From NCBI GenBank assembly GCA_003641745.1, contig QNAI01000002.1, forward strand, positions 52,241 to 116,240: 64,000 nucleotides of DNA. Reading direction: 5' to 3'. Below the pieces are notes generated by a model. That model ran no database searches. It was not told where the DNA came from and saw only the letters and a list, made by a program, of their open reading frames with translations. This document shows positions 9,780-17,854 of this stretch, piece after piece; the first letter of the stretch is position 1, and each line of letters begins with the position of its first letter. The stretch comes from Verrucomicrobiota bacterium (GTDB lineage Bacteria > Verrucomicrobiota > Verrucomicrobiia > Opitutales > Opitutaceae). The translations under genes were made by a program, and so were the position numbers.

Positions 9780-10199
9780 TTAGTTTCCCACGACCGAGAT
9801 GGTAATCCGTCGGTCGTGGTGTTGTTTGCGGTGTTCCCAGAGGAAGATGCCCTGCCAGGTACCGAGCTGAAGACGGCATCCGGCAACCGGAATCACCTCG
9901 GATGTCCGGGTGAGTGCCATTTTGATGTGAGAGGGCATGTCATCCGGCCCCTCCGAGGTATGAGTATAGGCCGGATCCCGCTCCGGGACAAGGCGGTCGA
10001 GATAGGCTTCGAGATCACGACAGGCCGAAGGGTCCGCGTTCTCCATGATGACCAGGCTGCAACTGGTATGACGGCAGAAGACATTCGTGATGCCATCCTG
10101 GATCCCTGACTTTGCGGCCACGGCAGCGACCTGATCCGTGAACTCGTAGGTGCCTGACCCGGTTGTTCGGATGGTGATGTCTCGCTTGAATACAGCCAT
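9780..10199 (-). CDS. YjbQ/UPF0047 family protein
   Basis: 139 residues from ATG 10199, which gives the family's usual N-terminus; a longer in-frame start upstream is unlikely. Conserved pieces are visible in order: FCRHTSCSLVIMEN (about 41), the GPDDMPSHIKMAL loop (about 83), and GTWQGIFLWEHR (about 111), with the clustered His residues of the family. YjbQ proteins are small trimers; some have weak thiamine-phosphate synthase activity, but the physiological role is unsettled. It is the last gene in the sigma / HtrA-like run on this strand, 75 bases downstream, and may or may not be co-transcribed with it. Confidence 0.88.
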   Translation of the reverse strand: MAVFKRDITIRTTGSGTYEFTDQVAAVAAKSGIQDGITNVFCRHTSCSLVIMENADPSACRDLEAYLDRLVPERDPAYTHTSEGPDDMPSHIKMALTRTSEVIPVAGCRLQLGTWQGIFLWEHRKQHHDRRITISVVGN

Positions 10200-10274
10200 G
10201 GTCGATGGCAGTATTCCAAGCGAAGGGCCGATTGCTGTCAACGGGCCACGGGAGGTCTTCGGACAGGTCCTGGC

Positions 10275-11357
10275 CTATTGCTGTCCGGGAGTCGGGGGTG
10301 GCCCCGGTTCCGGAGTCGACGATGTGTCTGGAGCGGCCGAGGTGGCCATCGTGGCCAGAGGTTCAATCGGAAGGGCAAAACTCAGCCGCTTGTTGTCCCG
10401 TTCGAACTCAAGGCTGAGAAATTCGCCGATCTCGGCGTAGAAGATCGAGTCCCTAAGCTGATTGATGGATTCGGCCGGCAGCCCGTTGATGTTGCGCAGG
10501 ATGTCTCCTCTCTGGAGGCCGGCCTCGGAGGCGGAACGGTCGGGTAGGAGCTCAGACACGTAAATTTCCTTGGCGACATTCAGGCGATCAGGTCTCTCCG
10601 CAAACTCCATTGGCAGGCCACCATACTGGACCGAGCCCGTCGCTTCCAACTGGGCATGAAGCCGGATGAGGGCGCGGGTTGGAACCACGTAGGACGAGCG
10701 TACTTCAGGGACTGAAGCGACGGAGATGCCAAACAGGCGCCCATCGAGATCGAGAATGGGTGATCCTCCCTCCGCGGGTCCTCCCGGAATCCCGACGCGG
10801 GAGTAGGTGAAGGGAAAGACGAAATTCGAAAAGAAGCTTTCGGCCCCCGTGACCAGGCCAATCGACGGAGTCGGGTTGAAATCGAGAGGACTGGTTATGG
10901 CCATGACGACCGAACCGATCTCATGAACCTCGTCGGAAAGAGTGAGCGGAATAAATGAAAACGAACGTGGAAGCTTGAGGACCTGAAGCAACCCGACATT
11001 TGTGCGCGGATCGTTGCCGATCACCTCAGCCAGGTAGGAGAGGCCGTTTTTTTCCACCCAGATCCGGTTGGACTGTTCGGTGGCCGTCGAGTTGGTCAGA
11101 ACCTGGCCTTCCGCGCTGACAAAGAATCCGGAGAAGACAAGGAGCGAGATCCGTGGCTTTCCCGTGTCGTCAAGATCCTCGGTCGCCACCTTCACCCGGA
11201 CAATTGCGTTGGAATGCTCGCGATAGAGATCAACCAGGCGACTCTGAAGATCGAGGCCTTCGACGGCCTGGACAGGGGTACTCGCAGGGGCGAAGATTGC
11301 GCCCGCTGCGACTGCGAACCAGAAAACGCTCCGGCGCCATGCCGCCATCTCCGTCAT
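10275..11357 (-). CDS. HtrA/DegS-like PDZ protein with a degenerate catalytic triad
   Basis: 360 residues: signal peptide or anchor (about 8-30), trypsin-like fold (about 40-250), one PDZ domain (LPDRSASEAGLQRGDILRNI, about 268), and a Pro-rich tail. It aligns with HtrA, but all three catalytic positions are changed. TNNHV is TNSTA (His to Thr91), DPRTDLA is DPRTNVG (Asp to Asn120), and GNSGGP is AEGGSP (Ser to Gly197). It should therefore bind peptides without cutting. The start has AGGA seven bases upstream. It begins 9 bases after the putative anti-sigma gene, which sits directly downstream of an ECF sigma gene, so a DegS-like sensory or scaffold role in that circuit is a reasonable inference. 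Confidence 0.82.
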   Translation of the reverse strand: MTEMAAWRRSVFWFAVAAGAIFAPASTPVQAVEGLDLQSRLVDLYREHSNAIVRVKVATEDLDDTGKPRISLLVFSGFFVSAEGQVLTNSTATEQSNRIWVEKNGLSYLAEVIGNDPRTNVGLLQVLKLPRSFSFIPLTLSDEVHEIGSVVMAITSPLDFNPTPSIGLVTGAESFFSNFVFPFTYSRVGIPGGPAEGGSPILDLDGRLFGISVASVPEVRSSYVVPTRALIRLHAQLEATGSVQYGGLPMEFAERPDRLNVAKEIYVSELLPDRSASEAGLQRGDILRNINGLPAESINQLRDSIFYAEIGEFLSLEFERDNKRLSFALPIEPLATMATSAAPDTSSTPEPGPPPTPGQQ

Positions 11358-11366
11358 TCGGAGATC

Positions 11367-11984
11367 CTAGAACTGGGCGACCGTTCGGGAAGAAGGTCGG
11401 CCGAAGGAGGTTTGGCTGGAGAGCGCGTTGACCACGTAAGTCCCACTGGGGGAACTGCCTGTGAACAGCGTCTTGGGTGACGAAAGCGTAACGTATCGTT
11501 GGGGTTGATCGTCCTTCGCCATAATATCCTCGATGTAACGGGCTCTTGCCGTAATCGGTAGCGGACGGGCCTCGAACCGATCGCTCCTGGTGGCGACGGG
11601 TTGAACGATCATTTCAGGAAGGTTTCCCACCGAAGCGACGACCTGGCTCTCTACCGGGCGGACGGCAATTGTTTCGTAGCGTTCAGAAACGGGAGAACTT
11701 TCCGGGCTGGTCGTAACAATGGACGGACCACTGACCACGAAATACCCGGTTGCGATTGCGGCGGCAGCGGCGGTGACTGGTGCCGAGCGTCGGGCGATCA
11801 TACCGATGGTGCGTCCGAGACGGACGAACCACGGCTGAGCCTGGACGAGCGCAGAAAGCTGTTTCTGGCGATACTCCTGCTCAAACTGATCCCAGAATTC
11901 CGGTTCAGGCTGCTCTGCCCGCTTTACGCGCAGAAGCTGCTCGAGTGAGATCTGTCGGTTATTTGTCTTTTTGCCGTCAACCAT
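11367..11984 (-). CDS. Single-TM protein, putative anti-sigma factor
   Basis: 205 residues from ATG 11984 (a TTG two codons upstream abuts the sigma stop). The N-terminal 60 residues are charged and helical with a LLRVKRAEQPEPEFWDQFEQ stretch. One membrane segment follows (about 68-88, rich in Ala) and then about 115 extracytoplasmic residues without recognisable domain. I do not recognise a named family. Position immediately after an ECF sigma gene, and this topology, are typical of RseA-like anti-sigma factors; the N-terminal part would bind the sigma factor. The function is inferred from context only. Confidence 0.6.
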   Translation of the reverse strand: MVDGKKTNNRQISLEQLLRVKRAEQPEPEFWDQFEQEYRQKQLSALVQAQPWFVRLGRTIGMIARRSAPVTAAAAAIATGYFVVSGPSIVTTSPESSPVSERYETIAVRPVESQVVASVGNLPEMIVQPVATRSDRFEARPLPITARARYIEDIMAKDDQPQRYVTLSSPKTLFTGSSPSGTYVVNALSSQTSFGRPSSRTVAQF

Positions 11985-11990
11985 ACCCAA

Positions 11991-12620
11991 CTATTTAAGA
12001 TAATCCTGCAGTTGTGACTGTAATTCCTGTTTAGCGTAATGCAGCCGGGACCGGACGGTTCCTTCGGAACAGCCCATGATCTCGGCAATCTCTCTGTGGC
12101 TGAGTTGATCGATTTCGAACAAAGTGACCACGGTTCTATGCTTGAAAGACAAACGTTGGAACGCTTCGTTCAATTTTTCCTGCAGTTCTCGACGTAAAGC
12201 ATCCCGATCAGAGTGACTTTTTGTCACCAGTGCATCGATCACCTCGGCCGATTCGCCGTCTTCATTGATTTTATCGAAGCTGAGGAAACGACGTAACTTA
12301 TTCTTTCTCAGGAAGGTAAGCGTGGTATTAACAGCTATGCGATAGAGCCAGGTAAAGAAGCTGGAATTGGCCCTGAAGCGGTTGATCGATTGAAAGGCCT
12401 TAATGAACGAATCCTGCGTCAGATCAGAGGTGTCCTCCCGATTGCCGGTAAGATTGTAGATGACCGAGTAGATGCGCTCGCGGTATTTGAGGATCAGGCG
12501 ATCGAATGCCGCCACGTCGCCTTCCTGAACGCGCCTGACGATAGCCAGATCGGTGCTCGCCTCCTGAGCTCTCTCAGGAGAAACACTGATCGTGCGGTCA
12601 AGTGTCTTGGCGATGCTCAT
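11991..12620 (-). CDS. ECF-type RNA polymerase sigma factor (RpoE-like)
   Basis: 209 residues. Region 2 contains YRERIYSVIYNLTGNREDTS and DLTQDSFIKAFQSINRFR, and region 4 contains LSHREIAEIMGCSEGTVRS, the helix-turn-helix that reads the -35 element. There is no region 3, as expected for ECF sigmas. ATG 12620 is preferred over a TTG two codons upstream. It is followed with almost no gap by the single-TM protein and then the HtrA-like protein, so the three probably form an envelope-stress regulon. The sigma promoter itself could not be identified by eye. Confidence 0.9.
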   Translation of the reverse strand: MSIAKTLDRTISVSPERAQEASTDLAIVRRVQEGDVAAFDRLILKYRERIYSVIYNLTGNREDTSDLTQDSFIKAFQSINRFRANSSFFTWLYRIAVNTTLTFLRKNKLRRFLSFDKINEDGESAEVIDALVTKSHSDRDALRRELQEKLNEAFQRLSFKHRTVVTLFEIDQLSHREIAEIMGCSEGTVRSRLHYAKQELQSQLQDYLK

Positions 12621-12694
12621 CCTCAAAAGGAATCTAGGTCATTGATCGACTCTCGCAACACAAAATGCAGCGACGGAGGCGCAGAACGGGCAGG

Positions 12695-13723
12695 TCAGCA
12701 GATTCGCAGTGATTCGAGTTGATAACGTAGGAGTCTGGAAAGCCGAAGTAATTCCCGTGCGGCCGGGAGTTCGAAATGGGGTTTGAGCAGAATCTCCGCC
12801 TTCTCAATTTCCTGCGAGATGGTTTTGCTCACACAATCGAAGACACCGAGCTTGCCCATCTGTGCCACGTGAGCCTCGAAATGATCTCCGCGACCGCTGC
12901 GTAAATCTTCAAGAATGGCGGCAATCTCCCGTTCACTGGATCGCTGGAGAAGGACCAGGGTGGGCAGGGTGCATTTCCCATTGGCGAAGTCGGTGCCGAG
13001 GGTTTTTCCGATCTGGTCCTCCTTTCCGAAAAAGTCGGCCAGGTCGTCATAGATCTGGTAGGCGACGCCGAGGTGCCGACCGAATGCTCCCGCGGCATCG
13101 GTGAATTCCATCGGCGAGTCAGCCAAAATAGCTCCAAGATAGCAGGAAAGAAAGAAGAGTTCGGCTGTCTTCAGGTCGATGATTCGGTGGTAGGTATCGA
13201 GGCTGGGTTGGCCGCCGCGCTGTTCGAGGGTTTGCATGATCTCGCCCGCACAGACTTTGCGAGTTGATTCGGAAACATGCCGACAGACGATGGTTGTTGG
13301 AAACTGTGTCGCGATGCTCACCGCCTGGGCGAAGAGGGCATCGCCGAGAAGAACGGAAGTGTTAGGTCCGAACTGCTTGGCGGCCGTCGATCGATTTCTC
13401 CGCAGGCTTGCCTCGTCCATGATGTCGTCGTGGACCAGCGTTGCCAGGTGAACCATCTCGATCACGGCGGCCAGGCGCACCAGTTCGTCGAGCGGTTCAT
13501 CCTCTCCTTTCCAGCCGGCCAGGAACACGAGGGCGGGTCGGATACGCTTGCCGCCGCTTTGCAGACAGTAGGAAACGAGATTGTGAATCTCCGGCTCGAA
13601 GTTTACGACCTGTTTGGTCAGGAATCGATCCAGGGCCGCGAAGTGCGGCGCGAGCCTTGCGAAAAGAGCACTCAGGTCTTCGCGGTCGACTGTCGTTTGA
13701 CTTGCCTTGTCGCTGGCGAGCAT
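12695..13723 (-). CDS. Polyprenyl (trans-isoprenyl) diphosphate synthase
   Basis: 342 residues from ATG 13723; the longer upstream frame reads as non-coding. It has both aspartate-rich motifs of trans-prenyltransferases: LVHDDIMDEASLRRN (first, DDxxD, about residue 97) and YQIYDDLADFFGKEDQIGK (second, about 228), plus the GGKRIRPALV substrate-binding segment (about 58). The enzyme condenses isopentenyl diphosphate onto an allylic primer with Mg2+, probably to make the octaprenyl-class tail for quinones. Chain length cannot be read reliably. It is divergent from the CPBP gene, with 90 bases between the starts. Confidence 0.88.
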   Translation of the reverse strand: MLASDKASQTTVDREDLSALFARLAPHFAALDRFLTKQVVNFEPEIHNLVSYCLQSGGKRIRPALVFLAGWKGEDEPLDELVRLAAVIEMVHLATLVHDDIMDEASLRRNRSTAAKQFGPNTSVLLGDALFAQAVSIATQFPTTIVCRHVSESTRKVCAGEIMQTLEQRGGQPSLDTYHRIIDLKTAELFFLSCYLGAILADSPMEFTDAAGAFGRHLGVAYQIYDDLADFFGKEDQIGKTLGTDFANGKCTLPTLVLLQRSSEREIAAILEDLRSGRGDHFEAHVAQMGKLGVFDCVSKTISQEIEKAEILLKPHFELPAARELLRLSRLLRYQLESLRIC

Positions 13724-13813
13724 GATGGTGACCGCACTAATACGGGTCTCGACCGGTTTTGCCACACAATAGTCAATTTTGAGGTAGCCCGGTCGATTTC
13801 GACCGTTCGAGGA

Positions 13814-14434
13814 ATGACACCTGATAATCCATTGCTGTTGGGCGGTTTGTGCATTGTGGTCGCGTGGCTGGCCAAGCTTTGGGCGGACGACCTTCGCCTG
13901 CATCGAAGCGGTGGGTCCCGTCCCACGGCACTTCCGGGCGCGGTGCCGGTCGGATTTTTACCCATTGGAATCGCGGTGGCCGGGTCGCTTGTATTGCTCG
14001 GGGTTGAGACCTTTGGTGAGCTCTCACTCGGTATTGCGGGTGAGCAGTCGACGGTCACCTGGCTCTTTGGCCTTTACACGCTGGCGGCCGCTTTCGGGGA
14101 GGAACTCGTATTCCGGGGGTATTTTGTGGTGGCCCACCGCGGCCGTGCCTGGCTTTGGGTGAGCGTGATCCTGTTCTCGCTGCTTTTCGCGGTGCTTCAC
14201 CCTTTTCTCTGGGAGTGGCAGGGTGATGGCGAAGGTCTGGTGATCCATCCTGACCTCAAGGGTGCCTTCAGCACGGCGGTTGTCTTCGTCGGGTCCCTCT
14301 GGTTTTACGCGGTACGCTTTTTCAGCTTGAATCCGAATCGGTCGCTCCTACCGAGTATTTCGGCCCACCTGGCCAAGAACCTCGGTGTCTTCTTGATCAA
14401 GCTCCTCCAGGGGTTCGTGTCAGGGCTGTGGTGA
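13814..14434 (+). CDS. CPBP (CAAX-protease-like) membrane protein
   Basis: 206 residues with about six hydrophobic segments. The CPBP/ABI core is present: GEELVFRGYFVV (EExxxR motif, about residue 95), a second His-containing motif FAVLHPFLW (about 120), and a C-terminal SAHLAKNLGVFL (about 186). These residues line the intramembrane glutamate-protease site of Rce1-type enzymes. Bacterial members often act in peptide maturation or immunity, but no partner peptide is visible nearby. The start is ATG 13814; the much longer open frame upstream is antisense to the prenyl synthase and is not real. Confidence 0.82.
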   Translation: MTPDNPLLLGGLCIVVAWLAKLWADDLRLHRSGGSRPTALPGAVPVGFLPIGIAVAGSLVLLGVETFGELSLGIAGEQSTVTWLFGLYTLAAAFGEELVFRGYFVVAHRGRAWLWVSVILFSLLFAVLHPFLWEWQGDGEGLVIHPDLKGAFSTAVVFVGSLWFYAVRFFSLNPNRSLLPSISAHLAKNLGVFLIKLLQGFVSGLW

Positions 14435-14457
14435 GGGTGCGGATAATGCCGTGGGAA

Positions 14458-14532
14458 GGGGTCAATGCGCACCCGAGCTGCCGACATCAGTCGATCGTGC
14501 TAAAATAACGCATGATCATGAGCAATGACCCC
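14458..14532. repeat. REP/MITE-like palindromic element, copy B
   Basis: Terminal inverted repeats GGGGTCAATGCGCA and TGAGCAATGACCCC match at 12 of 14 positions. Inside are CCGACATCAG (14481-14490) and an inner hairpin GATCGTGC / GCATGATC. It shares order and landmarks with 9600-9684. It fills the gap between two convergent genes, ending three bases before the kdsD stop. Confidence 0.65.
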
Positions 14533-14535
14533 GGG

Positions 14536-15525
14536 TCAGATCACCCGCATACGGGGCAGGTCCTGCCCGTCGATCAATCCGACTGGGTGATTCTCTGAAT
14601 CGACCACGATCAGGTCGTCGATTTCCCGGCGTTCGAAAACCCTCATCGCGTCGACAACCAGCGCGTCATCGGGAACCGTGACTGGATTGCGGGACATATA
14701 GTCAGATACTTTTCGATGCAGAAAGTCGCCGCCCTGCACCGCGGAACGACGGAAGTCCCCATCCGTAAACACGCCGGCGAGTTTTCCATCATCCCGGTGG
14801 AGCAAGGCGATGCAGCCCGCCTTGGCTTTGGTCATCTTCAGGATGGCGTCCTGAACGCTGCTTCCCAGGGGCAGTTGCGGGAACTGGTCGCCGGTCAGCA
14901 TGATGTCGGAGACCCGCAGGATCAGGTTGCGACCGATATTGCCGGCGGGATGGAATCGCGCGAAGTCTTCCCGGGTAAGGCCCCGATCCTCGAGCAGGAC
15001 CATGGCCAGAGCGTCACCCAGGGCCATGGCGGCCACCGTGCTGGCAGTGGGCGCGAGGGACAGGGGGCAGGCTTCGCGAGGCACTTGATAGGGGAGTTGG
15101 TAATCACAGGCTGTGGCCAGGGTGGAATCCGGGTGAGAGGTGATGGCGACGGTGCCGAGTCCGAAACGTTTGAGCAGCGGGACGAGGCGAACGAGTTCCT
15201 CGGACTCACCGCTGTTGCTGAGAAGGAGGCAGAGATCGCCTCCGCAGCAGAGCCCCAGGTCTCCATGAAGCGCATTGACCGGATCGAGGAAACAAGCGGG
15301 TGCCCCGATGCTGTTGAAGGTGCCGACCCATTTCTGTGTGATATGGGCGGATTTCCCGAGACCGGAAAAGATGAGTTTCCGGTCGGCGTCCAAGGTGGCG
15401 TTGATCGCGGTGATGACGTCGGCAAACGACTGGTCGATGCCATCGGCCGTTGCGGTCAATGCCTCGGCTTCAGTGAGGATACATTCTTTTCCACGACCTA
15501 TGGCTGACTCGGCGTCTAGTGGCAT
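14536..15525 (-). CDS. kdsD: Arabinose-5-phosphate isomerase (KpsF/GutQ/KdsD)
   Basis: 329 residues. An N-terminal SIS domain (about 30-180) contains FSGLGKSAHITQKWVGTFNS and LLSNSGESEELVRL, the phosphosugar-binding loops. Two CBS repeats follow (about 205-329; VSDIMLTGDQFPQ and VSDYMSRNPVTVPDD). This order is diagnostic for KdsD, which converts ribulose-5-phosphate to arabinose-5-phosphate, the first step to Kdo for lipopolysaccharide. ATG 15525 is chosen over a TTG ten codons earlier; neither has a clear ribosome-binding site. It is divergent from the LysM lipoprotein gene. Confidence 0.92.
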   Translation of the reverse strand: MPLDAESAIGRGKECILTEAEALTATADGIDQSFADVITAINATLDADRKLIFSGLGKSAHITQKWVGTFNSIGAPACFLDPVNALHGDLGLCCGGDLCLLLSNSGESEELVRLVPLLKRFGLGTVAITSHPDSTLATACDYQLPYQVPREACPLSLAPTASTVAAMALGDALAMVLLEDRGLTREDFARFHPAGNIGRNLILRVSDIMLTGDQFPQLPLGSSVQDAILKMTKAKAGCIALLHRDDGKLAGVFTDGDFRRSAVQGGDFLHRKVSDYMSRNPVTVPDDALVVDAMRVFERREIDDLIVVDSENHPVGLIDGQDLPRMRVI

Positions 15526-15605
15526 AGCGGAGTTTCTATCGGGATTCTTGCACAAGGAAAGTAGTTTTCGTTGTGTACTCGGGCTGGAACTCTAACTCTC
15601 CGAAT

Positions 15606-16373
15606 ATGTGTGCCATTCCGAAAAGCCGATGGGCGTGGTTGATGGCGGCGGCAATCCTCCTGCTCGCTTCCTGCCAGGACCGACAAGGCATGCAGATCGC
15701 ATCGGAAGTCGATGAACCGCATTATCGTCGCGGGGTGCAGATGCTTCGTTCCGGACAGGACCAGGTGGCCCTCGAAGCATTCCTGAAGGTGATTGAAAAG
15801 CGCAACGGGGACGCGCCGGAGTCACATCTCGATGTAGGCAAGATCTATCTCGATCATATTCATGACCCTATTGCGGCGATTTATCATTTCCGGAAGTATC
15901 TTGAATTGCGTCCCAACAGTCCCCAGAGCCCGGTTGTTCGCGAGTTGATCAACACGGCAAAAAAGGAATTTGCGCGCACGCTTCCGGGCCAACCTCTCGA
16001 CGATCATTACGAACGGGTCGATCTGCTCGACCTGGTCGAGCGGCTGCAGATTGAAAACGAGAGCATGAAAGCAGAACTGGACGCCATCAGGGCCCAACCC
16101 CTTCTGACGGAGGGAAACGGTTCGCCGACACCCACGGCCCGTTCGGATATCCAGACGAGCCCGGCACCGATCACCCGAACCACTCCGCCCACTTCGCAGA
16201 CAACCTCCGGTGCGACCCGACGGCACGTGGTGACCAAGGGCGAAACGCTCTACTCGATCAGCAAACGTTACTATGGCAGCGGCAACAACTGGCGTCAGAT
16301 CTACCTCGCCAACCGGAGTATCATGACATCCGAGACGGATCTGAAAATAGGCACTCGATTGGTGATACCGTGA
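15606..16373 (+). CDS. LysM-domain lipoprotein with TPR-like region
   Basis: 255 residues from ATG 15606, which gives a lipoprotein signal peptide ending in the lipobox LLAS-Cys at residues 20-24; a GTG at 15573 would only lengthen the leader. The mature protein has a TPR-like pair (about 40-110, HYRRGVQMLRSGQDQVALEA), a short coiled coil, a Thr/Pro linker, and a C-terminal LysM domain (RHVVTKGETLYSISKRYYG, about 208-255) that binds peptidoglycan. It probably sits on the outer membrane and holds the cell wall. Its substrate or partner is not evident. Confidence 0.82.
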   Translation: MCAIPKSRWAWLMAAAILLLASCQDRQGMQIASEVDEPHYRRGVQMLRSGQDQVALEAFLKVIEKRNGDAPESHLDVGKIYLDHIHDPIAAIYHFRKYLELRPNSPQSPVVRELINTAKKEFARTLPGQPLDDHYERVDLLDLVERLQIENESMKAELDAIRAQPLLTEGNGSPTPTARSDIQTSPAPITRTTPPTSQTTSGATRRHVVTKGETLYSISKRYYGSGNNWRQIYLANRSIMTSETDLKIGTRLVIP

Positions 16374-16377
16374 TCCG

Positions 16378-16395
16378 GTCCGGCCGGTGCCGGAC
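16378..16395. terminator. Hairpin between convergent genes
   Basis: GTCCGGC and GCCGGAC (7 bp, loop CGGT) lie five bases after the LysM gene stop. There is no T tract, so it is only terminator-like. It lies in the 65-base convergent gap before the enolase-superfamily gene. Confidence 0.45.
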
Positions 16396-16438
16396 GTCGC
16401 GCCGTCTCCGACTCCCTGAGACAGGACACCAAGTGCCC

Positions 16439-17854
16439 CTAGATCTCGTTCGCGAACTGGTCCAGGTCCGGTTGGAATCCGACACCGAAGGGAGCGTCGA
16501 CTGTGCTTCGGGTGCTCATCCTACCATTTGCGATGGTCACCCGGGCAGGCCCGCTGCCTGAACGGGTGTAGAGGTCGCCGTGGGTTTCCAGGACACGGTT
16601 CTGAAGCGAACCGGGATAGGCGGACAGACCGGCGAAGTAATGGTGTCCGTTTCTCTCGACGCTTTCGATACCGAGCGTAGATTGGACGGCCAGGTCCTGA
16701 AGAAGGGCGATCGGCCCGACGTTGGACAGATCCTCTCCGCTCATCATGAGATGGGGCAGTCCCTCTCGGGAACGCATGTTTATCAGGCAGCGATTGGCGA
16801 TGCCCTTGAAGACGCCTTTGCAATTCTTATGGCTGGTGCCGGAATAGCCAAGTTCCAGGGCCTGTGGAAGACTGGATAATTCGGCGTCAGATTCATCGAT
16901 GATCACCGGGCATTGAGTTCGGCCTGGTTCGGAGAGGTCGGAGAGCGGTGTTTGCAGGGCTATGTCCCGGTGCAGGGGTTGCTCAACGAAGAGCAGGCGT
17001 TCAAGAAGGCGGTTCAACTTCGGATCGGCCTGAAGCCCGTCCCAGAAGGAGGCATAAGTGGATGCTTCACGGAAGCTCTCATTTCCGTCCAACGAAGCGG
17101 CATATCCGTCAGGGCAGTTCTCCTCCAGAACCTCGGCGATGGTGCGCAGGCGGGCGAGGTCCTGGTCGGGCTTTCCCTCCACCTTGAGCTTGAAATGGGT
17201 CAGGCCGTAGAAGCGAATGCATGCCTCGAGGGATTGAGGCAGGCCGTCGTTCAGGATCTCCCCGGCTGGTATGTCGCCATCGCGCAGGGGATCGGCCAGG
17301 CCCACCGTGTGGCGGGCGAAAACGGAGTGCAGGGGCGCTTCGGGCAACTCGTCGCCCGGTTGTCGCCCGGCCAGTTCGTCGTGGATTCGCCCGAGATCGA
17401 CCCCCAGATCAAATCGCCGGACAGCCTCGAAAAAGGTCAGACGGTGACCACGGCACCAAGCGTCGATCAGCGCGCGTTCGACCAGGGTGACCCCGAAATT
17501 GCTGAGCAGAGGAGGGAGGCTCCTGGTGAGTGCCCAGGCGGATTGATCCCGGTAGAGATCCCACCAGAAATCGAACGGCGTGGCGGCCTCGCGTTCCTGG
17601 GAGAGTTCGATCGCCTGGCGGACGACTTCCAGCATCTCGTCGACTTCGTCGATCGGATCCCGCTCCGGGTCCTTGGTAAACCACTTTGGGGGCAGGTGAT
17701 CGGCACTGATCCCGTGATGGAGCCCGAACGAGTCCTCCATCTCAAGGTTCAGGAAGACGTGCGGGACGTCCACCATGGTGGCGATCCCATAGCGGAAGGG
17801 CATCCGTGTGCGCAGGTCCTTGCGGAACAGCCTGATCCGTCGGACCCGGATCAT
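16439..17854 (-). CDS. Enolase-superfamily (mandelate racemase/MLE-like) enzyme
   Basis: 471 residues from ATG 17854, longer than the usual 350-400. The enolase-superfamily barrel residues can be followed: KLK at 222-224 (FKLKVEGK), a metal-ligand Asp256 in SLDGNE, Glu291 in FVEQPL, Asp320 in IIDESD, and Lys343 in SHKNCKG. Such enzymes abstract an alpha proton from a carboxylate, as sugar-acid dehydratases, racemases or cycloisomerases do. The start overlaps the upstream stop by ATGA (17851-17854), so it is coupled to the TIM-barrel isomerase and the Gfo/Idh/MocA enzyme. The substrate is unknown; an oxidised sugar is likely from the context. Confidence 0.8.
   Translation of the reverse strand: MIRVRRIRLFRKDLRTRMPFRYGIATMVDVPHVFLNLEMEDSFGLHHGISADHLPPKWFTKDPERDPIDEVDEMLEVVRQAIELSQEREAATPFDFWWDLYRDQSAWALTRSLPPLLSNFGVTLVERALIDAWCRGHRLTFFEAVRRFDLGVDLGRIHDELAGRQPGDELPEAPLHSVFARHTVGLADPLRDGDIPAGEILNDGLPQSLEACIRFYGLTHFKLKVEGKPDQDLARLRTIAEVLEENCPDGYAASLDGNESFREASTYASFWDGLQADPKLNRLLERLLFVEQPLHRDIALQTPLSDLSEPGRTQCPVIIDESDAELSSLPQALELGYSGTSHKNCKGVFKGIANRCLINMRSREGLPHLMMSGEDLSNVGPIALLQDLAVQSTLGIESVERNGHHYFAGLSAYPGSLQNRVLETHGDLYTRSGSGPARVTIANGRMSTRSTVDAPFGVGFQPDLDQFANEI

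Noticed and set aside
13277..13813. Plus-strand extension in front of the CPBP gene
   Set aside because: It is antisense to the prenyl synthase. ATG 13814 gives the normal CPBP length.
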